A DNA stretch of 64,000 nt from Tetragonia tetragonoides (GCA_038025085.1 CM076143.1:13687501-13751500), one strand, 5' to 3'; numbered from the stretch's first letter, positions 11,985-24,581 are shown. Program-made: numbers and translations. The notes: generated from the sequence alone by a model not told the origin.

Positions 11985-12960
11985 GTGACCCTCTACAATA
12001 CTATAAGTGACCCCTCGCTCTTGTTACACTGACCGATTCTTATGTTTTGCTTATAGATACTTCTAGTTTTAGTTTCTTATTGTGGAAATTGACATAATTA
12101 GTTTCTTGCATGCATTGATTCAGTGAGTGATAAGTTTATACAATTAAGGAAGTCAATGATGATTTAGTGCAATGAACATTAATGTCCTGGGTACATTTTT
12201 AATAAGAGCGCCAAAAAGGGAGACTTTGATGTATGATGTTGATATTGTAAAGGGCATAGTGCATGAGTTGTTAACTCGAGATCACAATTCTGAAATTGAA
12301 TCAGTGGAGGAAGAGAAGACTCAGGAGATGGGCAAGTCATTATGCCAGAAGCTTTAAAGCTGATGGTGGCCAAGTTATATTTCTATCACTTGTCTTGTTT
12401 AGGTGCTAAACTGCTAATTGCTATGGAATCAAATATTGGTATGGGAACAGAGTTTAACAAACTATTAATACAAGGGCATAATAAGATGTAAAAGGTAAGC
12501 TCTAAGGTGATCTTGTATAGTCGTACAAGTGACCCTTTGCTCTTGTTAAAGTGAGTGCATCTTATGTTTTCATATTACTTCTAGTTTTTTTGTTTAAAAT
12601 AAAGGGGTCACTTTTACATAATCAGTGAGCCTCCATTAAGCAATCCAGATTGGATTGCCATGGGTTCAAGAATGTTAGAGCACTTTTTTTTCCTGATTCC
12701 GGTGGTTTTCTTGCCAATCTTTTTTATTTTAGCAAAGGAGCTTGTGAATTCAATTTTCATAACTTTGTACTTGGAGCTACTTTTACTTGCTCTGACCTTT
12801 TTATTGGGGGTCACTCGTAAGTGTTTTTGGGGTCACTTTGTTCTCAACTTATGATAACTTGTAAGTTATTATTGGTGGTGGCATATTTCTACCACTTGTC
12901 TTGTTTAGGTGTTGTGGAAGAGAAAACTAGTGCGGGAACTGAGTTTAACCAAATTAGATT
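11985..12960 (+). repeat. Internal ~505-bp direct duplication in the fold-back element
   Basis: Phrases at 11985-12090 (caagtgaccct..cgctcttgtta..cttctagtttt) recur at 12520-12600. Phrases at 12370-12465 (tttctatcacttgtcttgtt..gggaacagagtttaac) recur at 12880-12955. Spacing is about 505-515 bp for both pairs. The copies are clearly diverged. Confidence 0.6.
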
Positions 12961-13387
12961 TCCATTGGTTTAGTGGCCATGTCCAGAAGATGTACAATTT
13001 AGAAATTTTTACTGCTTTTGTTGGTTACTCTAGCTTGAGACTGTTGAGAGTGAGTGTTACTACATCCAGCTAGTTGAAATTGTTCTACAGTGTATCAACT
13101 TAAGTTTGCAATATTGCATTCTGAAGCTAGTTTTGCTTCTTCAGTTGATTACTTTTTTGGATTTGTCCGTCCGGCTTTTGCTTGCATATGTTGATTGCAT
13201 CGATGAAATGTGAACATCTATAGAGTTCGACAAGCTGTGACAATCAACTAGGATTGAGAGACAATTAGTGGTGGTAATATGCTTTGATTAATCATGCTAT
13301 ATATGATATCTCATAAGACACAACTTAATTCAGTATTGTCATTGTACTCTAAAGCTCTTAGTCAGTGATTGCTTTCGTATGAATAGA

Positions 13388-13412
13388 AGCCTATTAGCTC
13401 AATTGGTAGAGC
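13388..13412 (+). repeat. Partial tRNA-like copy (5' part)
   Basis: Twenty-five bases, agcctattagctcaattggt followed by agagc, are identical to the 5' part of the tRNA-like sequence on the minus strand at 13993-14064. It holds an A-box-like block but lacks the T arm. The two copies are inverted about each other, in line with the fold-back layout. Confidence 0.7.
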
Positions 13413-13992
13413 AATGTGCAGGGTACTACTAGACAATTAGGGTCAGTTTTGGTTGTACAAGGGAAAACTAATAGGATAATATATGGTTGTATGTACAAAA
13501 AGAGTAATAACTTAAACAAAAAGCTTGCTGAATTATGTATTCTGACAGTGAGTTCATGAGCACTGATGGTCACCAGATGGTCACTTTCCTGTAACCACAC
13601 CTCTGAACCACCAGTAAACCAAAACGACCAGTTGTCCGCCTTCGGACAGTTCCGCGGACCACCGGACCTTCATCCCGTCACCATCTCTGATAACCACTCC
13701 CAACCCCCCAGACTCCCTGTCAAACACAAGTGCATCATAATTAATTTTAACAGTACCAGCCTCAGGTTACACTGTCATTACTCATTTATAACTAAAAGTG
13801 ACCCCTTGTACAAGCAAAAGTGACCCCTTGTACAGGCAAACGTGACCTCTTGTACCAACGAGCAAAAAAAAAAAAGTGACCTCTTGTACAATCAAAACTG
13901 GCCTATTCAAAAACACAGACTGACCTAAGTACAGTAAGCTAATAAAAAAGTGACCCAAAAAATATGAATCACACTCAAATATATAAGCCCAT

Positions 13993-14064
13993 AGCCTATG
14001 TAGGATTCGAACCTACATCCTCTTGCGCAATTGCATGATGCTCTACCAATTGAGCTAATAGGCT
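13993..14064 (-). tRNA. tRNA-like sequence (probable pseudogene), 72 nt
   Basis: On the minus strand the acceptor arms agcctat/ataggct pair perfectly (7 bp). The D arm is gctc-aattggta-gagc. The T arm is gtagg-ttcgaat-cctac with a perfect B box (ggttcgaatcc) and an A-box-like tagctcaattgg. The anticodon arm is abnormal: the standard 5-bp register does not pair. A shifted register gives a 6-bp stem with one A-A mismatch and a 6-base loop without the universal U33. No anticodon can be assigned. It may be a degenerate tRNA gene or a pol III promoter relic inside the mobile element. Confidence 0.55.
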
Positions 14065-14089
14065 ACATTTCAATGCTACTAACAATAGT

Positions 14090-14705
14090 AACTTAATATT
14101 AAGAGTAATAGCAAAAGTGACCCCAAATACTCATACAAGTGACCCTATATTCTCATACAAGTGACCCTAAATTGTGTTACAGTTATCCCAGGTATATCTC
14201 ACAAGAAAAAGTAATCGCCAAATAAACAAATGTTTGATGACAATATTGTTACCTAAAACATTCATGCAACTCTACGTTATGGGCATACAGAGAAAATGCA
14301 GCGTATCTCATGTTTTAAAAGTGAAGAAAAGCGTCCTCATAGAGGATCCATTGGAGAGTGCTACAAAATAATTTGGAAGCTGATAATGAAGCTAGAAAGC
14401 AAAGAATAAGAGAATGCGGACTATGAGCAATGTTCATCTACGTATACCATGTCTTTTAGAGAACATCATGTACCTGCTTTCTCTGATTATTTTGCCAAGC
14501 TGAGTTTGTGAAAGAAAGCAAGCTGACTGGTTTTATTCAGTTGTGAGCTGCTTGTTTATGTTGTTGTTGTCAAATGCTTTGTTGCTGCTCCAACGGACTA
14601 CCAACGGATGATGTCAAGTGACCTGCTGCATTCTATGAAGTTACCCATTTCATAACATAAAGTGACCCTTATTTTTGGCCAATCATAGCAACGTCAAAAT
14701 CAACC
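14090..14705 (-). repeat. Right inverted-repeat arm of the fold-back element
   Basis: The reverse complement matches 11570-11830 in order, with the GGTCACTT motifs at equivalent places. It is longer by some 300 bp between the shared blocks. Confidence 0.8.
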
Positions 14706-16569
14706 AAACTATTGTTTGTGGGGTATATACACAGACATTTAGTTGTAAATTACGTACGCAAACATTTGCCAATTGTCTTATGCATCTCACAATAACTTAC
14801 AAGCCAGTAAGTCACCATAAGTTAATCATAAAGTGACCTAAATAGTATTTAAGAATGTTCCAAGCAGCAACAACAACAATAATTAGAGGCAGATACACCC
14901 CTTCACAAATTGCCAGAACAAACTACAACATTAAACAAATCCCAATCAGATCAGCATCATCTCTCGAATATACTAAAAAGTGACCCATATTTAGCTAAAA
15001 CATTATGCTTCATTAAATAAAAAGTGACCTTCATTCAGATTTTTTTCACATATGACACACACACGTAGACCTGGTTTTTCACACACACACACACAGACCG
15101 GTCACTTCATAGCTTAAAATGTTTAAAGGGAGCTAAAAAATACTAGTTTACAAACTCAAAATAAAAAGAAATTGCAATTGGATTAAGGAGTCACTTTAAA
15201 GTGAGCTAGGGGTCACTATTAAAACTAAGTTGAATCACTTATAGAATGTCAATTATTGAGGGAGCTAGAGATAGCTCTTAAGACTACGTTGGAGTTAGAA
15301 ATCATACCTACAACACTGAACAGTACACTAGTGCCCAGGAGCATTGTAATCTACTTTAGAGCCCATATTATCATACGGCCAAGCCTTGATCTTCCCATTA
15401 ATTACAGCTAAAAAGTTGAACTTTGAATTAGAGCACAACGAGCATTATAATACAATAGCAGAACATAATCTTTAGCAGTTCAAAAGTTCAGAAACTATAA
15501 ACTTCAGCTGATGATTGAGGGGTCACTTTAAAATGAGAGAGGGATCATTTTTATTAATACTATGTTGGGTCACTTATAGAATAACAAATAACAATACCAA
15601 TAACAATTGTTCCGTTTGTATAACTGTAGGAGAAAGCACATTACTCAATGAAGCAAGAAGCACATTACTCAACCAGAGTATAGGTGTACTGCAGAAGCAT
15701 CAGACAACAGTGGACAACATACAAGTGACAGTAGCAGTAGAATCACAAAAGTTAACACTCAATAGCAGGACACCACAACTTAGAAAAATCTTTTAACAAT
15801 TTGAAAGTAATAGGGTATATAGGAGGAGTATAATGTAACCCTTATAGAAAGTATGCTGCTCATCTCAAATTTGTTGTAATACAGACGGAATTCCTTTGAT
15901 TTCAGTGAAATTAAGCAGGGAACAAAAAAAAAAAAAAGAATCAAAATTTTCCAGAAGTGACCAAAAAACAAAGTCGAAAAACACCAGCTCGAATTCTTAA
16001 TCGCAAAACGGAGATGTTAACTAGTAAAACATCAAAATGGGCCAAGATGAGTAGAAATTCACCAACAAAACAGAAGAGATGAGTAGAAATTTGAAGAAAA
16101 ACCTAGAAATTGAACATAGACGAAAAACTCTAGAAATCTACGTAAACAATGAAGAAACACCCTAGATCGAATATAGACAAAAATTAAACATAAAAAATTT
16201 AAGAAAGTGGAAACTTCGATCAAAACATACCTAGAAATCGAAAATCTGAACAAAATCAGAACACTTGATGAGCCCAATCTCTCTCCTTCAAGATTGATCT
16301 CTTATTTGGACCTCTTTTCTCCATCTCGCGTAGTCTCTCTCTTCTTTGTTCTTTCTCCGAGCTCTTGAAAAAGGAGGCATAAAGTTAAAGAGTAAGCTAA
16401 GAAAACCACGGCTTATTTTATTTTAGTTTTATTACAATTTTGCCACCGTGCAATTCAATTCTCGCGTCTAATCTCGACCATTCGATTAGAGCAATCAACG
16501 GTTGCGATGACTTCTCACCATCTCAGTGTAGGATGCCATCTCATGTGAACTCTATTCTATCTATCTATA

Positions 16570-16985
16570 TATATATATTAAAATATTAAACGGGTGATAA
16601 GTGGATTCGTGGGTTGGGTTCGCGGGTGAAAAATCGTCACCCGAATCCCACCCAACCCACCACCCACCAAAAAACCCGTTTAAGCGAGTTTTCACCCATT
16701 TATTTAGGGTGGATGGAGCGGGTATCCACGAACCTACGACCCATTGCTAGGCATAGACTATATAATGTGTTCCTACGTTAGTATAATATGTTTCTATAAT
16801 CAGATACGTTCAACCAATGGTCTGTATAATATGTTTCTGTACTTAGATATGTTCGTGCAAAGAACCATATAATATGCTCAAATAGTCTGTATAATATGTT
16901 TATATGGTAAAATATATACACCCAATAGTGTGGATATCTACCCAGTTTACCACCAAACACTTTTACCGTTTACTACATTTTATAA
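16570..16985. repeat. GGGT-rich repeat and short gtataatatgttt repeats
   Basis: Positions 16590-16750 alternate gggttgggtt-type and acccaaccc-type sequence, like 960-1262. Positions 16775-16910 carry three imperfect copies of gtataatatgtttctgta. No gene is seen. Confidence 0.5.
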
Positions 16986-17329
16986 TGGTTAAAGTATAAA
17001 ATGGCTCTTCATATGTTGGGAGAAAAAAAAAAGAAAAACACTTTATGCGGAAAAGAAGCGCGTGTGTTTCAGTAGAGATTCCCCCTGGGACCCAATTTTG
17101 AGCGAATAGTGCATCTCGTGCAACATATGACAGGGTATGTGTGTGGGGAAGCACTTGTAGTCAGTAATGGGCCCATTTAGTAGATGCTGAAATTGGTTTT
17201 TGAATTAAAAAGAAAGCACTTTACCTGCTAAGGGTTAAGACGGTTAGACTTCAAATATTAAAAAAAAAAGAAAAAAGCTCCCATGGCAATCTACAGGCAG
17301 GTAGAATAGAAATTTCCTAATATACGCGG

Positions 17330-18291
17330 ATAATAAATACATGTAATTGTGACAATGATCACATATAAAGTCATCATTTTCAAGTTATAATATATAGTTG
17401 TGGGTATTACATAATAAGTGATATTTAACTAATGTTTACAGGGATAAGAGCAGATTATGTGACAATTAACATGTGAACGATATTTGTGGAATAAGTGTAG
17501 GTATATAATTTTGGGTAAGATCGTAGATAACATGAGAAGTGTCACAATTTGATTGATCATTTGTTATTTTTTATTTTTTTTATTTTGGTGAGTAATTTTC
17601 AATATCCTATAGTAATTGCTATTGCCTATTCATATTCTTTTTTTTTCTATTTAGTTAGAGTTATATTGATATAATCTAAAATAGCATTAATGTCCAGTTT
17701 TAATGTTTTGAACACAATAAAAACTTTTACTGAGTATAGATCAGATGATGAATACTTGGGAGAATAGGTGCACATAATATAATAATGTTTATATAGTTGT
17801 GAGTATAAGCGTAGTCAACGTACAACTGTCACATTTTAATAAATTACATACAATTTCCCTTTTTTTTAGATGGTGAGTTGTCGCTATTTTTTTCCAATTG
17901 AAAGAAGGTTAGTCTTTCAACTTTTAGATTCCAATTAGTTAAACACATATTGAGAGACAGTCTGATCAAACCGACAGTTATTTAAAAACAAAAATAATAT
18001 CAATTGGTATAACGTATAAGAGTAGGCTACGTGAATATTGACTATTATGTGTGAGGATAATCGTTATTAATATGACAAGCTTTAAATTTTTTTAATTATG
18101 TTTGATATATGAGGTTATAAACACAGGTTAGACACAAAGTTATAATGATAAGCTTAAATAAATTGACAAGGGTCAAATTTGGAGTGAAATTTTATTAAGT
18201 GATACATATGATGTACAATAGCAAGCTAAGTGATAAATGACTGATATTATTTTATTTTTTAAATAGGAGAACTATCAGTAGTATGACATGT
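17330..18291 (+). mobile_element. Helitron-like element, 5' portion (continues at 29376)
   Basis: This portion is homologous to the reverse complement of 49931-51200, for example agatggtgagttgtcgctat and ttgacaagggtca with neighbouring text. It is split by the LTR element at 18292-29370, and the homology resumes at once at 29371 (catgtgtaaaatttcgatca). The 3' end at 29506-29509 has Helitron features. The 5' end is not defined. No Rep/helicase ORF is present, so it is non-autonomous. Confidence 0.65.
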
Positions 18292-18954
18292 TGTTGATGT
18301 GCTTGGTACTTAGGGGTCATAAGCAACCGTGAGGGGTAGTCCCACGGCCCTTAAAAAGGTCCTAAATAAGGTCGAGGACTATCTTAGAGCAGGCCGTTCC
18401 CTGTTCGAACCTACCCTTCCACCCCCTAACTCCACTCGGTCAAAGGATGGACACTTATCAACAGTGACAATTACTATATATGTATTCGAATACTTCAACA
18501 GAAAGCCACACAAACAAGCATAAATGGGAACTTTAAAAGAGCAGGATTTAGGAAGGAATACTAAACATACTTCATTCGATCAGAGTAGGCATACATTCGA
18601 TTGAGAGCATAAAAATAAAAGATAAACAATTATACCTCAAAAGAAGGCGCCATTGCTGAGTGGCTTGATTACCCTTGCTCGAAGTGCTTAACTGATAATC
18701 TACTCCTAAGATACACTAACACTACTCTCATGTCTACTTTTATGACGTTTTGTCAATATGAGCTCTGCTGCCTTGTTCTTCTATTTCTTGTATTTATAGG
18801 GGCCTGAGATAACTGCCCATGATCTAGCAGTTCTTTCTCCTTGTCCACTTCCTTCATGCGGGTGTCCAACTTCCCCCACATTTTCCACTTCTCTTGATTC
18901 TCTTCGTATTCTCTCTTTTTATCTGATATTCGTATTATCCCTTTGTACAACTGT

Positions 18955-19021
<67 letters not shown>

Positions 19022-19127
19022 TCTATTTACAAAGGCTTCTTAATATCTTCTAATTCGTTTTGACTTTGACTTCTACTGATCAGTTTATCTACTGTACTAT
19101 AAGTCCATTTTTATTTCATGTGTAACA
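18292..19127 (-). repeat. LTR of the Tat element (3' LTR in element sense)
   Basis: It begins tgttgatgtgcttgg and ends catgtgtaaca on the plus strand. It is 836 bp and includes a (TA)n tract at 18960-19013. Compared with the other LTR it keeps about 125 bp around 18796-18920 that the other copy lacks; the missing segment is bounded by tttat, which fits a small deletion. Confidence 0.92.
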
Positions 19128-19140
19128 ACTGCCCCCCTAA
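19128..19140 (-). other. Polypurine tract of the Tat element
   Basis: On the minus strand, attaggggggcagt directly abuts the LTR. This is the expected plus-strand DNA priming site for reverse transcription. Confidence 0.75.
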
Positions 19141-19392
19141 TACATACGTAAACGTTTCGAGTTTATTTTGTATTATTGTATTGTTGACGCTTTGTTTCTC
19201 GCGTTTTGGCGGTACAACCGCCTTTGCTAGCATCTTCTCATAAGTAGTCGTGTTTTGCTTCAATTGATAATGACTATAAATATCCCCTCTTACCTCATTG
19301 CTTTCTCCTCACTTTCTCTTTCTTCAATTTGCGCCCTAAATTCCTAGTTTTCTCCTTCTTCGCTTAATTTCTTTACTAATCTTTGAAAGAAG

Positions 19393-21237
19393 ATGGCTCC
19401 TCATCCTCTCTTACTTGATCTAGTTAACATCGATTCCCTTGATATGGCCCTTGATGCTCAGGACCTTTTCAAGTTGATCGAGATACACTCTACTTCGTAT
19501 AAGTCTAACTGTTTGGTTCTTCATTCCTCGTCTTATAATGCCCCTGATGAAGAACCCTTTCGAGGTCAACTCTTAAAGTCTTTTTCGTTGGGTCCTTGCT
19601 TTGATCCTACTTCAATTTGAGGTATTTCACAGAGTTACTTCTTATCGGTCTTCTCTTCTGTTTTTCGTGGCCGTAATTTACCATTGATTCTCTCTTCCCG
19701 TGTTTTTTGTTCTAATTTTCCTACTCCAGATAGACCTGTTCATGGTTGGATGAATTTTCTTAATGAGCGTCCTAGGCGTTGGTTTAATCGTCTCCAAGCC
19801 TTTCATTCTCGTTGGCATTCGAATAAGATCTTAGATTTTATTCGTTTATTTCTTTTTTCGAAGATTCCATATGACGGTAATATCTCTGCCGCCCTTTGGC
19901 TTGCTTGGCATCCTGCTATTAATTATTTCGTTACTGGGGAGGGGATTTAGACTATGACTCTCGAGGACATTGCCTACTTAACCGGTCTCTGTCCAGATGA
20001 AAGTCCTCAATCATTCCTAGGTTATTCTTTTTGTAGTTCTTCTTTCGTTAGTGATGAGTATTTCGAATCTGATGATGTCTTTTTGAAATCTTTTTATCCA
20101 TCTTCTACTGCTCGAACAGTATTATATTCGAAACTATTTACTCATTTTTCATATCTTCCTCCCACCATTCCTGTATCTAATGCTGAGGTGGTTTTATTCC
20201 TGAATTATGTGTTTCATCGGCTATTTATGAGTTATAGTTCTTCGATTGAGAATTCCTTTCTTTATTTGGCAGCTAATGTAGCTTCGATGGAGGGTCAAAT
20301 TTCATTAGCTCCCTTCCTTCTTTCTCAGTTTTATAGAGGCATGTCGAATTTAACCCGAGATCTTATTCCTGAGGGTCCCCAAGCTCAGCATTCGTGCCCA
20401 TTCTGGCTTCTCACAGCTTGGGGTTTTTTATATTATCCTTCTCGAATGAGCATATCCTCTATTAGCACACATAATCTTTCTTATCAGAAAGAATTAGCTG
20501 CCCGAGAGGGAGATTCTCATTCATGTAACCTTTCCCCTTTCGCTGAATGGTCTTCCGTAACTGAGGCATGTTTTAACTTGCTCCAACCTTCTCGAGTTAA
20601 GGATTTCCCCTTAGTGCTTTTTGAGGTTTTCTCTTCGAAATCTCAATTTAACTGGCATCCTCATCACTGCTTAGGGATTCTTTGTTTTACTGTGGAAGAT
20701 ACTCGAATGGTACTTCCTTGGTGGCTTCGAGAACTTAACCCTTTTTTCATGAACTCTTCACTCCAACCTTACTGGAGATCTGTTCTTGCTTGCAGGGATC
20801 TCTTATATTTTGAGATTTCTTGGTTGAGTACTGAGGTCTACAATCCTCAACTGGTTGCTCGTCAATTTGGTATTCGTTAAGCTTTTGTTGTCCCCTTGAT
20901 TGAGACTTTAAACTGTCCTTGGCATACGCGGCAAAGTCAGGCTTCCATCGACATGGGTCTGGTAAACCACCCTTTAGAGTTGGGTCTTCGAAGTCATGTT
21001 CTCCTTCGAAATTGTTTGGAGGGTGTAGATATTACTCCTTGGCTTCGTACTTGTTCTTACGAATCAGAGTACATGCTCTGGTGGACTCAGTTCTTCGACT
21101 CTTCGTTTGGTTCCGCTTCTTTACATTCTCGTCTTGAGAAGATGCTCCGTAATTTGTCTTTCTGTCCTTCAGGGAGTATTGTTTTCCATACCAATTCGTC
21201 TATGGAAAACTGCCTCTTTTTTACTTTTCGATTGTAA
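19393..21237 (+). pseudogene. Plant mobile domain (PMD) ORF, antisense to gag-pol, three nonsense codons
   Basis: One 615-codon frame is interrupted only by TGA (19618), TAG (19948) and TAA (20878), with no frameshift. The family is suggested by WHPAINYFVTGEGI followed by TMTLEDIAYLTGLCPDE, and later VASMEGQISLAPFLLSQFYR. This resembles the aminotransferase-like plant mobile domain of MAIN/MAIL1 proteins, which also occurs in gypsy and MULE elements. Its role in the element is unknown. It sits between integrase and the 3' LTR on the opposite strand, and its last ~150 bp overlap the integrase 3' region. The TGA and TAA could each arise from CGA or CAA by C-to-T change, as expected for a methylated element. 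Confidence 0.75.
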
Positions 21238-22288
21238 TATTTTTCACTTTGTTTCTTTAACTTGTGAATATTTTGCAATGCTTCGATTTGTAGGATTTCT
21301 TGATCCAATTGTTCAATATTCATAGCCTCTTCGTACTCTTGTGAAGATAGATTAATTTGTTTAAGTATTCTTTCAGACTTGATATTCATTTCGATAGGAA
21401 TAACCGCCTCATGTCCAAATACTAATTGGAATGGAGTTACTTGTATGCTTTCTCTAGGACTAGTTCGATAAGCCTATAAAGTCTCTAAAAGCAAATCATG
21501 CCACTTTTGAGGATTATCTTTTATCATTTTGGCAATTCCTCTTTTTATGGTCTTATTAGTTGACTCGGCTTGTCCATTCGCTTGGGCATAAGAAGGAGTA
21601 GAGTTTGTTAATTTAACAGATAATCTTCCCAGAAAAGATTTTATTTCATCACTGTTAAATACTTTGGCCTGATCTACTGTGATAGTTTTAGAGATTCAAA
21701 ATCTAGTGAAGATATTTTCGTTAATAAAATCTACTATATCACTTGATGTATGTTTACGAAGGGTTTCGCTTCGACCCATTTTGTAAAATAATAAGTGGCT
21801 ACTAAAACATATTTATGTTGTTTAGATGAGGCATGCCTAATTTCTCCAATAATATCCATTGCCCATCCTCGAAATGGCCAAGGCTTAATTATACTATGGA
21901 GTTTAGCTGCTGGAACTCGTTGAATACCACCATGTTTGTGGTAAGGTCTACTCCCTTTTGCATATTGTGTACAGTCTCGAGTGACTGTTGGCCAATAGTA
22001 TCCATACTGGTGTACCAATCGTCTCATTTTCTGCCCTATTTGATGGGCTCCACATATGCCTTCATGTATTTCTCCCATGACTAGCAAAGCATCGTCTAAA
22101 TCTAAACATTTTAGTAATAGACCGCTAACATCTTTTCGAAATAGTTGTTCCCCATCATATACATACCGATGTGCTACGAGTTTTAACTTATTGGAGTACT
22201 TCTTTTTCGATGGTTCTTGGAGATATTCAATTATCTCCTCTCTCCAATCACCTTCCTTAGTCATGATATCAACTTTATTAATTTCCAT
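21087..22288 (-). pseudogene. Tat integrase, degenerate
   Basis: The zinc-binding N-terminus keeps the histidine part (HEGICGAHQIG) but reads KGSRPY where two cysteines are expected. The catalytic core has GWAMDIIGEI, and a downstream frame gives QANGQAEST with the conserved glutamate. A stop near 21734, others near 21700 and 21470, and a frameshift separate the parts. The C-terminal frame, including FQLVFGHEAVIPIE, ends at 21087 and overlaps the antisense PMD ORF. It would have catalysed insertion of the cDNA. Confidence 0.85.
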
Positions 22289-22345
22289 TATTACTCTCTC
22301 TTCGAATGGAATAAGCTCCTTAGCTTTAATTGTAATATTTTCGTG

Positions 22346-22770
22346 AAAATAACTCCAAGGAATTTTATATCTTGATGCTAATTGAGCTAGCTCATTAGCT
22401 ATTTCATTTTCAATTCGAGGGATATGGTATATTCTTACTTCATAAAAATATTCCAGTAGCTTCTTAATTCTGGCATTTCCTAGAATTGCTGTTGAGCTAA
22501 AGCATTTGAAGATTCCCTTTGTTTAATTTATTATCAACTGAGAATCTCCTTTTATGATCACGTTTTTAGCCCCTAATTCGAGAAGGCCTTCTAATCCTAA
22601 AATTAAGGCTTCATATTTCGCCCTATTATTTGTACAAGGCCCATCTAATTGTATTGCAATTTTCGTAGGGACTCATGTTGGTGATATTAAATACATCCCC
22701 GCGCCCGCTCCTCTCTTAGTAGAAGAGCCATCAAATTATAATTTTCATGGGACTAAATCAATATAGTCCT
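22346..22770 (-). pseudogene. Archaeal-type second RNase H (aRNH) of the Tat element
   Basis: On the minus strand the reading FDGSSTKRGAGAG starts the domain. A CTNNRAKYEALILGLE-type helix, GDSQLIINK, and a C-terminal ENEIANELAQLAS segment follow. An extra RNase H after the normal one is a hallmark of Tat elements. A stop codon near 22520 interrupts it, so it is not a long open frame. Confidence 0.75.
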
Positions 22771-24485
22771 CTTCGAATTGATTTTCTGAATCAACTTCAA
22801 TTGATGGATGATCTGCTAAGAAATCAGTCAATGCTTGTCCTTTTATCGCCTTTTGTGGTATATATCTTATATCGAATTCAAGAAGGTGAAGGCTCCATTT
22901 GTTTAATCTTCTCTTTAACAATGGTTGTGACAACATATATTTCAATATATCTGTTGGGGATACCATTTCGACAGTAAAGGACATAAAATAATGTCTTAAT
23001 TTTAGTGAGGTAAAGTACAAACTATAACACCACTTTTCGATAGGTGTATATCTGGTTTCTGTATCTGCCAAAGTTTTTGATAAGTAGATTACTGTTGTTC
23101 TTTTCCATTATCATTCTCTTGTACCAGTAAATATCCCATTGATGTGTCTCCTGTCGAAAGATATAATCTTAATGGTTTTCCCATTTGTGGGGGAATTAAT
23201 ACTGGTGGTTCAGATAAGTATTGCTTTATCTTATCGAAGGTTTCTTGGTGTATTGACTTCCATTGGAATTCTTCTCCTTCCTTAGATTTTAGAAGTGATG
23301 AGAAATTCTTAGTTTTATCTGCTAGATTAGATGTAAACCTTCGAATGAAATTGATTTGCCCCAAGAATATTTGAAACTCCTTCTTATTCGTTGGGGGCTT
23401 TGCTTCTGAAATTGCTTTTGCTTTATTCTTATCAATTTCGATCACTCGTTGGTGGATAAGAAATCCCATAAAGTTACCTGCTTGAACTCCAAAAGCACAT
23501 TTGAGAGGATTCATTTTTAATTTATATTTTCGCATTCTTTTGAATGAATTCTCTAAATGATCTAGATGATCTTTATGTGATTGTGATTTTATTACCACAT
23601 CATCTATATATACTTCTATAAATTTCCCTATCATATCGTGGAATAGGTAATTCATAGTCCTTTGATATGTTGCCTCTGCATTCTTAAGGCTAAAGGGCAT
23701 TACTATCCATTCGAATGTCCCTAAGGATCCTAGACATCTGAATGCTGTTTTATGCCTATCTTCCTTGGCTATTCGCAATTGATAGTACCCTGAATATCCA
23801 TCTAAGAAAGATAGGACTTTGTGTCGAGACGCTGCATCAATTAGAGTATCAGCTATTGGCATGGGATATTCGTCTTTTGGGCTGGCCCTATTCAGATCCC
23901 TAAATCTATACATACTCTAATTTTTCCATTCTTTTTAATTACTGGAACTACATTTGCTAACCATTCTACGTATTTGGCTGGCCTTATGAATTTCGCTTCC
24001 AGTAAATTCTCTATCTCTTTCTTTACTCCCAAAACTACTTCTGGGGCTATCTTTCGTGGAGGTTGTATAATTGGCCTACAATCCTTTTTGATAGGTAGCT
24101 CATGTTGGGCTATTCGAGTATCAATCCCAGGCATTTCATGATGAGCCCAAGCAAAGCAATCCTTGTACTCATTAAGGATCTTAACGAAGTTTTCCTTCTC
24201 TTCTATGGGTAACTTCTTACTGATATAAGTTATTTTGGGATTTTCTTTGGTTCCCAAATTAACTTCTTCTAATGGATCTTGTATTTTCATTTTTATATCC
24301 TCACTCTTTTCCCAGATTCGTTCTGGTACTTCATATATGCCATTTTCTTCTTGCATTTCCTTCAATTTGTTAGTCATCGCGAGAATCAACTTTTGTTCAC
24401 TGTTTAATCCTACTACAACTCTTAGAGTTTTATCTAAAGCATTCTTTAATTCAACTACAGAACCATTTTCTTTCGTAAAAAACAT
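22745..24485 (-). pseudogene. Tat reverse transcriptase and RNase H
   Basis: The frame 24485-23892 carries the RT fingers (PIKKDCRPIIQPPRKIAPEV). The frame 23913-23089 continues with the palm, including FLDGYSGYYQ and an intact YIDD active site in VYIDDVVIKS. The frame 23071-22745 carries the RNase H end, ending ALTDFLADHP. Frameshifts lie near 23900 and 23080. The catalytic RT motif is preserved even though the gene is broken. Confidence 0.88.
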
Positions 24486-24581
24486 ATGTATTAATTCGAA
24501 TAGGATTTTTACAAGCTATTGTTTTAGACATAATAACTATTCAAAACAAAGTAATAATTACAACTATTTCTATTCCTATCT

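Noticed and set aside
13566..13823. 85-codon plus-strand ORF in the fold-back element
   Set aside because: No recognisable domain; it runs into GTGACCCCTTGTAC repeats.
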